Source of the DNA: Microcaldota archaeon | GTDB lineage: Archaea > Micrarchaeota > Micrarchaeia > Micrarchaeales > Micrarchaeaceae | NCBI GenBank assembly: GCA_021787495.1 | Contig: JAJYLX010000002.1 | Location: 53,455-117,454, forward strand | Direction of reading: 5' to 3' | Length of the DNA: 64,000 nt | Shown here: positions 46,774-55,623 of the stretch, in pieces | Position numbering within the stretch: the stretch's first letter is position 1 | Layout: each line of letters starts with the position of its first letter | Program-made: the position numbers and the translations under genes | The notes under the pieces: generated by a model | What the model was told of the DNA's origin: nothing | Databases searched by the model: none | Seen by the model: only the letters and a program-made list of their open reading frames with translations

Positions 46774-49700
46774 ATGCTGCGAATAGACAGGGTAGTGATC
46801 CACAACTTCAAGTCCTTCAGGCATGCGAGCATAGGATTCAGCGGCGGATTCAACTGCATTGCCGGGCCGAACGGCTCCGGCAAGTCGAACGTCTGCGATT
46901 CGCTGCTCTTCGCATTGGGGGAGCAGTCCCTGAGGAGGATGAGGGTATCGACGGCCGCGCAGCTCGTCAACGATTCCGGCAGCAACTCCGACAGGCACAC
47001 CTACGTCAAGGTCGCGTTCGACGGTGACCGCCAGATGGAAGTCTCTAGGGAGATACGCAACGGCAACATAGTCTACAGGCTGGATGGCAAGGCGATAACA
47101 AGGCAGGAGATGGTCGACACCCTAAGGGACAGCCACTGCGACATAAACGAGACGAACACGATAACGCAGGGCGAGACGGCGAGGCTGCTCTCGCTCAACC
47201 CGCGTGAGAGGAGGGAGCTGATAGACATCGCAGCCGGGATAAGGGAATTCGACATCAAGAAGGAGGAGGCGAAGAAGGAGCTCGAGAGGGTCGAGAGCAA
47301 GATGGGCAACGCCCAGGTCCTGCTCAACGAGCGTGCGGGGTTCCTGCAGGAGCTGGAGAAGGAGAAGGAGCAGGCCGAGCTGTACACCAAGACGCAGGAA
47401 TCGCTCCGCAACATGAACTACACGCTCCTGAAGCTCAAGGAGGAGCAGCTCGGCAAGGAGTACGAGAGGAGGTTCGAGGCCTTCAAGTCCAACCAGGATT
47501 CAAAGCAGAAGTGCGAGAAGGGCGTGACCGAGATAGACGCGGAGGTGCTCTCGCTCTCGTCGCAGAAGGAGCAGTTCGCCAAGAGGCTGAACGAGAGCTC
47601 GCTGGACGCGTCAGCGAACACGCGCTCGATGGAGCAGCTCGGCAAGGAGATAGCGCTCGGGGAGTCGAAACTGGAAGCGATAGCCTCCGGCAAGTCCGGC
47701 CTCTCGGAGCGCGAACGGAAGCTGCACTCCGAGCGCGAGAAGCTCTCGCTGAAGCACGATGAGAACAGGAAGCTCATATCGATAACCGAGGCGGACCTTT
47801 CCAGGATGGACGTCGGCGACCCCGTCACCGACGAGGAGGCCGGGAAGCTCGCCTCTTCATATAAGGATTCGCAGGACAAGCTGGCCGAGCTGTCTGCGAG
47901 GAGGGACTCGCTGGAGAAGGACCATTCGCAGATAGCCTTCGACGTCTCGAACACCGACAAGGAGGCGGAGCGGCTGCGCTCCGAACTGTCGGGCAATGCC
48001 GGCTCGCTCACAAAGCTTGAGGCAGCGCATGCCGCCGTGCGGGAGAGGCTCTCGAAGATAAGGGGGGAGGCGTCATCGCTATCCTCGGAAGTGTCGAGGC
48101 TGCAGAAGTCCGCGGCCGGAACCCGCGATGCGCTCTCAAGGCTCGAGGCCGAGAGCATAAACGTGAGGGAGCAGCTCGCGATGTACGGGAACTCGGACAG
48201 GGTTTCGCTGCTGCTGTCTTCCGCTATAAGGTCTGGATTCCACGGCCGCGCCGGCGACCTCTGCACGTACGAGCAGAGGTATGCGCTGGCGGTGCAGGCG
48301 GCCGCAGGATCGCGCTTCAACTACATAATCGTCGACTCCATGAAGGTCGCAGAGCAGGCGATAAAGGTGCTGAAGGAGAAGGGGGCAGGCCGCGCCACTT
48401 TTATACCGCTCAATGAGGTCATGGTGCAGCAGCAGCGCGAGAAGGGAGGGGCGAGGACCGCGTTGTCGTGCATCAAGTTCGACGCGAAGTTCAGGAAGGC
48501 ATTCGAGTACATATTCTCGAACACATATGTCGTCGCCTCGATAGACGAGGCGAAGGCGCAGGGGATCGGCACCGCGCGGTATGCCACCATGTCAGGCGAG
48601 ATCGTCGAGGCGTCGGGCATAGTCTCGGGGGGCAGCAGCAAGGCCCAGCCGAATGCGATGAGCCTAAATGCCAAGCTGAACGAGGTGAACGCCATGATGG
48701 CCGAGGCGAGGAAGTCGCTGCAGGCGTCCGACGATGCGGTTGCGGAGGCCAGGAAGAGGCTCTCCGCATCAGAGGCAGAGATGGTGAAGGCCGAGATAGA
48801 GGAGAGGTACGCCTCCGAGGAGCTCGGCAGGGCCAAGTCTACGTCATCATCGCTCGCATCGAGGCTGAAGGAGGCCGAGGCGTCATCGCTCAAGCTTGCG
48901 AACGTCATGGAGAAGCTGACTGCGGAGCTAGATGCCGCAGTATCGGAGCTCAATGCCGAAAGGGCGAGGAACTCGAGGCTGTCTGGCGACCTGACGAAGC
49001 TGCTTGTCGGCGGAAGCACCTCGCAGGATGACGCTGCCCGCGCGAGGACCGCGAGAAAGGAGGCGGAACAGTGCAGAGTGAGGCTCGCCGAGCTCAACAA
49101 GGAGAACAGCATGATAAACGCGAGGCTCGCCGAAATGGAGTCAGAGCTGTTCGACATAGGGGTAAACTCCGACAAGCTCTCGGCGGACGAGAAGAGGGTC
49201 CATGCCGAAGTGCTCGCGAAGTCTAACGCCCTCGCGGCGCTGAAGGAGAAGACCAAGACGTATGACAAGGACACGCAGGGGCTCTACTCGATGATGAAGG
49301 GCCTCGACGACAGGATAGCCTCAAAGGCGATGGAGAAGGGCAGGCTGCAGGGCGCGCTCGAGAGGCTCAACCGTGACATACTGGAGAACGAGACCGCGAA
49401 GGCGCAGATAGAGGTGAGGCTCGGGGACATAAGGGCCGAGCTGCCTTCCTACCAGAACGCCTCGATGGTCGCCATGAAGGCCGACAGCCTAGAGCAGGAG
49501 ATAGCGATCTCGCGCAGGAAGCTCGAGGAGCTCGGCATGGTCAACCTGAAGGCGCCGGAGCTGTACGGCAGGAAGAAGAGGGACGTGGAGGAGGCGCAGG
49601 CGCAGATCTCCGTGCTCGAGAACGAGAAGTCGTCGATACTCGCGATGATGGACGAGATAGAGTCGAAGAAGCTCAACGTCTTCATGCAGACGTTCTCGCT

Positions 49701-50118
49701 GGTGGGCAAGAACTTCAGGGAGCTGTACGGCCACGTCTTCGAAGGCGACGCGGAGCTCAGCCTCGAGAAGCCGGGCGACCCGTTCAACTCCGGGCTGGTG
49801 ATAGGCATGACCGAGGGCAAGCACCGCAGGCACCTCGACAGGCTGTCCGGGGGGGAGAAGACGCTCGTGATGATGATGCTGCTCTTCGCGATACAGATGA
49901 TGCACCCGATGGGCTTCTACATATTCGACGAGATCGACGCGTCGCTCGACAAGGAGAACTCGAAGAAGCTCTCCACGCTCATAAGGGAGCTGAGCTCCAA
50001 GTCCCAGTTCATCGTGGTCACGCACAACGACTCCATGATAACAAGCGCGGCCACGGGCATAGGCATCGCCATGCAGGGCAGGGAGTCCCGCGCCATAGGG
50101 ATAGCAATCAACAGGTGA
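46774..50118 (+). CDS. smc: Chromosome segregation ATPase SMC
   Basis: 1114 residues from the ATG at 46774. N-terminal ATPase half: VIHNFKSFRHASIGFSGG, Walker A IAGPNGSGKSN, QGETARLLSLNPRERRELID. Two long coiled coils surround a hinge at about residues 490-640 (SGFHGRAGDLCTYEQRYALA, RYATMSGEIVEASGIVSGG). The C-terminal half has the signature DRLSGGEKTLVMMMLLFAI and Walker B GFYIFDEIDASLDKEN. It compacts and orients chromosomes, usually with ScpA/ScpB, which are not in the window. In-frame sequence upstream to 46645 lacks SMC-like content. Confidence 0.97.
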   Translation: MLRIDRVVIHNFKSFRHASIGFSGGFNCIAGPNGSGKSNVCDSLLFALGEQSLRRMRVSTAAQLVNDSGSNSDRHTYVKVAFDGDRQMEVSREIRNGNIVYRLDGKAITRQEMVDTLRDSHCDINETNTITQGETARLLSLNPRERRELIDIAAGIREFDIKKEEAKKELERVESKMGNAQVLLNERAGFLQELEKEKEQAELYTKTQESLRNMNYTLLKLKEEQLGKEYERRFEAFKSNQDSKQKCEKGVTEIDAEVLSLSSQKEQFAKRLNESSLDASANTRSMEQLGKEIALGESKLEAIASGKSGLSERERKLHSEREKLSLKHDENRKLISITEADLSRMDVGDPVTDEEAGKLASSYKDSQDKLAELSARRDSLEKDHSQIAFDVSNTDKEAERLRSELSGNAGSLTKLEAAHAAVRERLSKIRGEASSLSSEVSRLQKSAAGTRDALSRLEAESINVREQLAMYGNSDRVSLLLSSAIRSGFHGRAGDLCTYEQRYALAVQAAAGSRFNYIIVDSMKVAEQAIKVLKEKGAGRATFIPLNEVMVQQQREKGGARTALSCIKFDAKFRKAFEYIFSNTYVVASIDEAKAQGIGTARYATMSGEIVEASGIVSGGSSKAQPNAMSLNAKLNEVNAMMAEARKSLQASDDAVAEARKRLSASEAEMVKAEIEERYASEELGRAKSTSSSLASRLKEAEASSLKLANVMEKLTAELDAAVSELNAERARNSRLSGDLTKLLVGGSTSQDDAARARTARKEAEQCRVRLAELNKENSMINARLAEMESELFDIGVNSDKLSADEKRVHAEVLAKSNALAALKEKTKTYDKDTQGLYSMMKGLDDRIASKAMEKGRLQGALERLNRDILENETAKAQIEVRLGDIRAELPSYQNASMVAMKADSLEQEIAISRRKLEELGMVNLKAPELYGRKKRDVEEAQAQISVLENEKSSILAMMDEIESKKLNVFMQTFSLVGKNFRELYGHVFEGDAELSLEKPGDPFNSGLVIGMTEGKHRRHLDRLSGGEKTLVMMMLLFAIQMMHPMGFYIFDEIDASLDKENSKKLSTLIRELSSKSQFIVVTHNDSMITSAATGIGIAMQGRESRAIGIAINR

Positions 50119-50204
50119 AGTGAACGGCATCAAAGGCAAGGAAGGGGAGGCATTCCGCCAGGCCGGCCGCAAAGCAGAGGGCCAAGCAGATAGCGACGTG
50201 GCCC

Positions 50205-51140
50205 ATGTACCTGCTGCTGCTGGCCTTCTTCGCGCTCTACATAGTCTACCAGGGCAGCGCGTTCTCCATAATATTCGGGGCGCTCGCGTTCCTCATACTC
50301 ATAGTGCTGCTCGTCATGGAGTTCGTCATATCTGGGAAGCAGGAGGGCTATGGCAAGAGCCTGCTCGAGATAGCGATAGCGATCGCCATAATAGGAGGCC
50401 TGTGGATCACGATGGTGTACGCTCTCAACACGAGCGACCCGCTCGACGTCGTGCCGAGCTGCAGCATGCTGCCGGCCCTGGACAGGGGTGACCTGATAAT
50501 CCTGCACGGCGTCAGCCCGGCGGCCCTGCGCGCCCCGGTGGTCAACATCTCCAGATCGTCGTTCGATTCGATGGTCGGCGACATGCCCAGCGAGGCGCTC
50601 GTCTGCCTGTACTACGCACGCGGTCAGAACGGGCAGGGCCAGGTCAGCCAGTACGAGCAGCCGGGTTCCGCTTTGGGCCTCTTCAGGTTCACCGGCACCG
50701 CGTACGAGCAGGTGCAGAGCCAGCCCTCGACCAACCTTGTGCAGTACGAGTGCGGCGCTCAGCCCGTGCGCACCCCGACCGGGATAGTGAACGAGGCCTA
50801 CACGAAGTCCATAACGATAAACGGCACCACGGTCGGCGAGGACCTGAACAACTCGATAATAGTCTACAGGACCGTGCCGCAGGACTACTTCTACTCACTG
50901 GGGGACGCGTTCGTCGTGCACCGCGTCTACGCGCTCCTTAACGTTTCGGGGAGCTACTACGCCCTGACGAAGGGCGACAACAACCCGGGCCTGGACATGC
51001 AGTACCTCAACTACCCGATATCGGCGAACGACATCTCCGGCACGACCATATTCAGCATACCTTATCTCGGCTATCTAAAGATAGTCGTCAGCGGCCAGCT
51101 CTCCCAGCCGTCAGGGTGCAATACCACCGTCATACATTGA
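50205..51140 (+). CDS. Archaeal signal peptidase I with large insertion
   Basis: 311 residues. Three N-terminal membrane helices, then the catalytic serine in DVVPSCSMLPALDRGDLIIL, the histidine in YSLGDAFVVHRVYALL (His replaces the bacterial Lys, as in Sec11) and the aspartate region YALTKGDNNPGLDMQY. Between the serine and histidine is an insertion of about 130 residues with glutamine-rich and N-glycosylation-like stretches. It removes signal peptides at the outer face of the membrane. No start codon exists in frame between an upstream TGA and this ATG. Confidence 0.88.
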   Translation: MYLLLLAFFALYIVYQGSAFSIIFGALAFLILIVLLVMEFVISGKQEGYGKSLLEIAIAIAIIGGLWITMVYALNTSDPLDVVPSCSMLPALDRGDLIILHGVSPAALRAPVVNISRSSFDSMVGDMPSEALVCLYYARGQNGQGQVSQYEQPGSALGLFRFTGTAYEQVQSQPSTNLVQYECGAQPVRTPTGIVNEAYTKSITINGTTVGEDLNNSIIVYRTVPQDYFYSLGDAFVVHRVYALLNVSGSYYALTKGDNNPGLDMQYLNYPISANDISGTTIFSIPYLGYLKIVVSGQLSQPSGCNTTVIH

Positions 51141-51231
51141 CGGCCCCGAATAGTCAGGATTATATATGTTTTCCTACAGATTAATAACGAATTCAGCCTT
51201 TTCCTGCTGAAAGGCAGTGAGGCGGTTTTAA

Positions 51232-51537
51232 ATGGCAGAGACATCGAGCGAGATACGGCTAGCCGTCGACAGCGGCGAGACAGCCATCGGTGTGCGCAGC
51301 GTCATACGTTCCATACGCAGCGACAGCGCCAAGCTCGTAATAATCGCGTCCAAGAACAAGGAGTCAAACAGGAGCAATGTGGAGCATCTCGCGAAGGTGT
51401 CCGGCATCAGGACATACGAGTACAACGGCACCCCCGCCGATTTGGGAACCCTCTGCGGGAAGCCCTTTTCCGTGTCAATGCTTTCGATAATAAGTGCGGG
51501 CAACTCCAAGATACTGGAGCAGCGGAGTGGTGAATGA
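51232..51537 (+). CDS. Ribosomal protein eL30
   Basis: 101 residues: IRLAVDSGETAIGVRSVIRS, SAKLVIIASKNKESNRSNVE, VSGIRTYEYNGTPADLGTLC and GKPFSVSMLSIISAGNS match archaeal L30e, an L7Ae-fold protein. A TATA-like ATTATATATG is at about 51159-51168. It heads the eL30-uS12-uS7-EF-2 group; NusA, often next to it, is missing. Confidence 0.94.
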   Translation: MAETSSEIRLAVDSGETAIGVRSVIRSIRSDSAKLVIIASKNKESNRSNVEHLAKVSGIRTYEYNGTPADLGTLCGKPFSVSMLSIISAGNSKILEQRSGE

Positions 51538-51966
51538 ATGCCGAACGGCGAATTTGCTGCAAGGAAACTCGTAAGGCAGAGAAAGAGGCAGCGCATGCTC
51601 AAGAAGTGGCTGAAGAGGAAGGTGCTGAAGCTCAAGGAGAAGTATGACCCGATGGGGACCGTCCCCAGGGCCACCGGCCTCGTGCTGCAGAAGTTCGCCG
51701 TGGAGCAGAAGCAGCCCCACTCTGGGCAGATAAAGTGCGTCCGCGTCCAGCTGGTCAAGAACAACAAGGTCGTGGGCGCATTCGTGCCCGGAGACGGTTC
51801 CGTCAACTTCATTGATGAGCACGACGAGGTCACCATAGAGGGCCTCGGGGGCTCCCAGAGGGGGCAGATGGGCTGCATACCCGGCATGAAGTACAAGGTC
51901 GTCGAGGTCAACGGCGCGGACATGGACCTCGTGAGGAAGGGCAAGATAGAGAAGCCGAAGAGATGA
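51538..51966 (+). CDS. Ribosomal protein uS12
   Basis: 142 residues: QRMLKKWLKRKVLKLKEKYD, the accuracy-centre KQPHSGQIKCVRVQLVKN (usually KQPNSA.RKC.R), FVPGDGSVNFIDEHDEV, EGLGGSQRGQMGCIPGMKYK. It controls decoding fidelity. Positions usually AIRKC read GQIKC here, a modest deviation. It starts immediately after eL30. Confidence 0.95.
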   Translation: MPNGEFAARKLVRQRKRQRMLKKWLKRKVLKLKEKYDPMGTVPRATGLVLQKFAVEQKQPHSGQIKCVRVQLVKNNKVVGAFVPGDGSVNFIDEHDEVTIEGLGGSQRGQMGCIPGMKYKVVEVNGADMDLVRKGKIEKPKR

Positions 51967-52718
51967 CGTTCATGGAGGAGAAGCCTACAGCCATTGTTGA
52001 GAGCGCCCTGCAGGCGCCCGCCGCACAGCCCGCCGCAGAGCAGAAGCCGAAGCGCGCCGCAAGGAAGGCGCTGCCGAAGGCGGAGAAGCAGCAAGACGAG
52101 ACGGATGGCAGCCCCTCAGCGATCATGCTCTTCGGCAAGTACAGCTATGACGTCACGGTCGAGGACCTTAGCCTGAAGAACTACATCAACCTCAAGCCCA
52201 TGGAATACCCGAGCACGTTCAGGAGGGAGAACAACAGGCCGTTCTCCAAGTCTGGCATAAACGTCGTGGAGCGCCTTGAGAATGCCCTGATGAAGGGCGG
52301 CACGGGGAGCAAGATCGGCGGGAAGGTGATAAGGACGAAGGGCAGGCTTCAGGGAAAGAAGATCAAGGTCATGCATTCCATAGAGCAGGCGTTCGACCAC
52401 ATAAGCGACCAGACGCACGACAACCCGCTGCAGGTGCTCGTCAGGGCGCTGGAGAACAGCGCGCCAATAGAGGACACGACAAGGGTAAGGTACGGTGGCA
52501 TAATATCGAACGTCGCGGTCGACGTAAGCGCGAGCAGGAGGCTGGACATAGCGCTCAGGAACATCGCCATGGCGGCAATAATCGGCGCATTCCGCAACAA
52601 GAGGACGCTTGTCGATTCCATAACTAACGAGCTGGTGCTCGCCTCTAAGGGGGATGTCAACAGCTACGCGATAAAGCGCAAGAACGAGATTGAGCGCATG
52701 GCGAGGAGCGCCAAGTAG
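51963..52718 (+). CDS. Ribosomal protein uS7
   Basis: 251 residues. A 55-residue Ala/Pro/Lys-rich extension precedes the S7 core: IMLFGKYSYDVTVEDLSLKN, RENNRPFSKSGINVVERLEN, NPLQVLVRALENSAPIEDTT, RYGGIISNVAVDVSASRRLD and the end KRKNEIERMARSAK. It organises the 30S head. The start overlaps the uS12 stop. Confidence 0.95.
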   Translation: MTFMEEKPTAIVESALQAPAAQPAAEQKPKRAARKALPKAEKQQDETDGSPSAIMLFGKYSYDVTVEDLSLKNYINLKPMEYPSTFRRENNRPFSKSGINVVERLENALMKGGTGSKIGGKVIRTKGRLQGKKIKVMHSIEQAFDHISDQTHDNPLQVLVRALENSAPIEDTTRVRYGGIISNVAVDVSASRRLDIALRNIAMAAIIGAFRNKRTLVDSITNELVLASKGDVNSYAIKRKNEIERMARSAK

Positions 52719-52726
52719 TGATTCTG

Positions 52727-54919
52727 ATGGTAAGGAAAGAGTACGTCGTAGAGGAGATTACCAAGATAATGGGCAATCTCGACAACATACGCAATATAGC
52801 GATTATAGCGCACGTCCACCACGGGAAGACGAGCCTGACCGATTCCCTGCTCGCCAAGGCGGGGCTGATCCCGAGGAGCTCTGCGGGCGATCTGCTCTAT
52901 ACAAACTACGAGGCCGTCGAGAAGGACAGGCGCATGACCGTCAAGTCGGCTTACATCTCGCTCGCGTTCGACTATGGGGGTAAGGACTACCTGGTCAACC
53001 TCATAGATACGCCGGGCCACGTCGACTTCGGAGGGGACGTGACGAGAGCGATGAGGGCTGTGGATGGCGTCGTGCTCGTTGTGGATCCCGTAGAGGGGAT
53101 CATGCCACAGACGGAGACGGTGCTACGCCAGGCCATGAAGGAGAAGGCGAGGCCCATCCTGTTCGTCAACAAGGTTGATAGGCTGCTGAACGAGCTTAGG
53201 CTCACGCCGGAGCAGACGCAGGAGAGGCTGCTCGACCTGATAGTGAACATAAACAAGCTGATAAGCGACTACGCCCCCGAGGAGTTTGCCGAGGAGTGGA
53301 AGGTCAGCGTCGAGAACGGAAGCGTCGCCTTCGGCAGCGCGACGAACAGGTGGGCGGTGTCCGTGGACACGATGAAGGCGAAGAACATATCGTTCAGGCA
53401 GATATTCGAGTATACGGCCAACGGGGACGAGGCGAAGCTCGAGCAGATAGCCCCGGTGGAGGACGCGATACTGCCGATGATAGCGAAGCACCTGCCCAGC
53501 CCCAAGGAGGCACAGCGGTACAGGATACCGCAGATATGGAAGGGCGACGTCAACAGCGAGGACGGCAAGGCGATGCTCACTACGGACGCGAAGGCCAAGG
53601 CGGACATAGTCATATTCAAGATAATGAACGATCCGCACAGCGGGGAGGTCGCGATCGGCAGGATCTTCTCCGGTACGGTAAAGAAGGGCATGGAGTTCTA
53701 CCTGTCCGGGCACAACGGCCTGCAGAGGCTGCAGCAGGTGGCGCTCTACATGGGCCCAGAGAAGATCGTCGTGGACGAGATACCGGCCGGGAACATAGCC
53801 GCCCTGATAGGGCTGAAGGATCCTGCTGTCGGGGACACGATGAGCGAGAACGTGATAGACCCGTTCGAGCAGATCGTCCACTTCTCCAAACCCGTCGTCA
53901 CCAAAGCGATCGAGCCGAAGGACCCGAAGGACACCACGAAGCTCGTGGAGGCATTGAGGAAGCTCCAGAAGGAGGATCCGACGATGCAGGTCGTAATCAA
54001 CCAGGAAACTGGGGAGCACCTTATAAGCGGGATGGGCGAGCTCCACCTCGAGATCAAGGAGACGAAGCTCAAGGACGACTTCGGCATACCGATAGTCACG
54101 AGCGAGCCAATCGTGCTCTACACCGAGACGATAGAGGGGCAGGCCGGCCCGGTTGTCGGCAAGTCCGCGAACAAGCACAACAAGTTCTACATAAACGTGG
54201 GCGTCGTCCCGGAACTCTTCCAGAAGGCGTTCGACGAGGGCGAGATCCGCGAAGGCAAGCCGAAGGGCCAGGCCGCCATAGAGGCGATGATAAAGGCCGG
54301 AATGGATCGCCCGACGGCCAAGGGCGTCGTGCAGGTCACGAACAAGAACGTGCTGGTCGACGCGACGCACGGGGTGCAGGGCCTCAACGACGTGATGGAA
54401 CTGCTGATAGAGGGGTTCAACAACGCGGTGAAGGACGGGCCGCTCGCGAGGGAGAAGGTCACGGGCGTCATGGTCAGCATCGTAGACGCTACCATACACG
54501 AGGATCCCGTTCACAGGGGGCCGGCGCAGATAATACCAGCCATACGCAACGCGATCTATGCGGGCATGCTCACCACCGGAGTCAGCCTGCTGGAGCCCAA
54601 GCAGAACTTCACGATAAATATACCCCAGGACACGATGTCCGGCGTCATATCGTTCCTGCAGAGCAAGCGCGGTCAGGTAACGAGCGTGAACCAGGAAAGG
54701 GAGCAGGTCACCATACTCGCGAAGATGCCGGTATCAGAGGTCATAAAAGGATTCTCGAACGACCTGAGAGGGCTGACGCAGGGCAGGGCAATCTGGTATA
54801 CCGAGTTCGCGGGATATGAGAAGCTTCCCAGGGAGCTCCAGAACAAGGTCGTCAGGGAGATCCGAACAAGGAAGGGCCAGAACCCGGAGCCGCCGACGCC
54901 GGAGCAGTTCCTCGAATGA
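52727..54919 (+). CDS. Elongation factor 2
   Basis: 730 residues. G1 reads IIAHVHHGKTSLTDSLL, with His where EF-2 usually has Asp (AHVDHGKT); G2/switch RRMTVKSAYISL; G3 LIDTPGHVDFGGDV; G4 FVNKVDRL. Domain IV ends with the diphthamide loop IVDATIHEDPVHRGPAQIIP, containing the histidine modified in archaea. It drives translocation. It begins nine bases after uS7. The GTPase core is intact apart from the G1 change. Confidence 0.96.
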   Translation: MVRKEYVVEEITKIMGNLDNIRNIAIIAHVHHGKTSLTDSLLAKAGLIPRSSAGDLLYTNYEAVEKDRRMTVKSAYISLAFDYGGKDYLVNLIDTPGHVDFGGDVTRAMRAVDGVVLVVDPVEGIMPQTETVLRQAMKEKARPILFVNKVDRLLNELRLTPEQTQERLLDLIVNINKLISDYAPEEFAEEWKVSVENGSVAFGSATNRWAVSVDTMKAKNISFRQIFEYTANGDEAKLEQIAPVEDAILPMIAKHLPSPKEAQRYRIPQIWKGDVNSEDGKAMLTTDAKAKADIVIFKIMNDPHSGEVAIGRIFSGTVKKGMEFYLSGHNGLQRLQQVALYMGPEKIVVDEIPAGNIAALIGLKDPAVGDTMSENVIDPFEQIVHFSKPVVTKAIEPKDPKDTTKLVEALRKLQKEDPTMQVVINQETGEHLISGMGELHLEIKETKLKDDFGIPIVTSEPIVLYTETIEGQAGPVVGKSANKHNKFYINVGVVPELFQKAFDEGEIREGKPKGQAAIEAMIKAGMDRPTAKGVVQVTNKNVLVDATHGVQGLNDVMELLIEGFNNAVKDGPLAREKVTGVMVSIVDATIHEDPVHRGPAQIIPAIRNAIYAGMLTTGVSLLEPKQNFTINIPQDTMSGVISFLQSKRGQVTSVNQEREQVTILAKMPVSEVIKGFSNDLRGLTQGRAIWYTEFAGYEKLPRELQNKVVREIRTRKGQNPEPPTPEQFLE

Positions 54920-54956
54920 TTTTTGTCAGGGCCGGCCTCTTCCCGCGATTGGAATA

Positions 54957-54968
54957 CTTATAAAAGAT
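54957..54968 (+). promoter_or_regulatory. TATA element at the start of the gene-poor interval
   Basis: ACTTATAAAAGA at 54957-54968 is a good archaeal TATA box. Transcription would begin near 54990, right at the ATG of the small frame below. Confidence 0.5.
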
Positions 54969-54994
54969 TCCATGGCAAATCAATATCATTCTGG

Positions 54995-55150
54995 ATGGAT
55001 GCTGCCTATTATCCGACCGTGACGGGGAATTGCCCCTCTATATTCGGAGGCTTTGGACTTGGCTCGGCAAACTCACAACTGCCTTATGGCTGCCGCTCAG
55101 CGTCAAAAATAAAGTGCATGGCAGATGCCATGCACCTTTGGGTTGGGTGA
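54995..55150 (+). other. Small leaderless ORF or ncRNA with a perfect 10-bp hairpin
   Basis: An ATG at 54995 opens a 51-codon frame (PTVTGNCPSIFGGFGLGSAN, then MADAMHLWVG at the end) at leaderless distance from the TATA box. The same DNA contains the perfect hairpin GTGCATGGCA-GA-TGCCATGCAC at 55114-55135. The peptide has no recognised family. The frame and the hairpin overlap, so either a small protein or an RNA is possible. Confidence 0.4.
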
Positions 55151-55404
55151 GAAAAAGTCAGGGGATGTGATTGATAGTGTTTGAGCACTATGCAGTTTCA
55201 CTCCCCAACATCCTCATGGTATATATGGACAAACTAATATTTATACCATTTCTTGGATTATCATATATTATCTATCGGCCTTCTCCCAAAAATTGCTAAA
55301 TATGGCACTTTATGCTTAATTTTAGATTTTGTGTCCTCATAGTAAATAAAATCTAAAACAAAATATAGTTCACAAAGGCTTATATATTTTAGATAAAGCT
55401 TGCC
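55151..55404. other. AT-rich interval with inverted repeats
   Basis: No coding frame is supported. The stretch is strongly AT-rich against a GC-rich chromosome. It has TAGTG/CACTA around 55178-55193 and an 11-bp inverted pair TTTTAGATTTT (about 55320-55330) and AAAATCTAAAA (about 55348-55358), with a further TTTTAGAT at 55387-55394. TATA-like elements occur on both strands (minus ATAAATATTAG at about 55233-55243; plus TTATATATTTT at 55380-55390). Confidence 0.5.
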
Positions 55405-55623
55405 CGCGGCGATGCCCTGCACGGTCACCAGATGCCATCAACCTCATGCCGCGCAAAGCCCGTCCGGGTCTTTGATGCCGATGCGACCAGTGTCAAAGCC
55501 CTGCCGACTTTGCCATCAGCAACGTATAATAATGTTGCAGGACAAATCCTATTGCCCTATGGGCGTGGCCTAACTATCTTCAATGGCCGTGCCCGATGAG
55601 GGGCGAAAAAGAAGGCGTGTTTT
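55405..55623 (+). promoter_or_regulatory. Long structured 5' leader of the eL8/L7Ae gene (candidate)
   Basis: From the TATA box at 55380-55390 the transcript would run about 210 bases before the ATG at 55624. The leader can form several hairpins: CAAAG/CTTTG at 55454-55458 and 55470-55474 with CCG/CGG inside, CAAAG/CTTTG again at 55494-55498 and 55508-55512, GCAAC/GTTGC at 55519-55523 and 55534-55538, and GGGC..GGCC with GGCC..GCCC at 55561-55570 and 55585-55594. A CCGATGAGGGG string precedes the gene. Other mRNAs in the window seem leaderless or short-leadered. L7Ae is known in some archaea to repress its own mRNA through a kink-turn, so this is a reasonable candidate. Confidence 0.45.

Noticed and set aside
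53123-54819. Two frames of about 460-510 codons overlapping EF-2
   Set aside because: Both are low-complexity readings of the EF-2 gene in wrong frames.
55151-55404. Chromosomal replication origin
   Set aside because: AT-rich and repeat-containing, but there is no adjacent orc1/cdc6 gene and no recognisable origin-recognition box; kept only as an unexplained interval.
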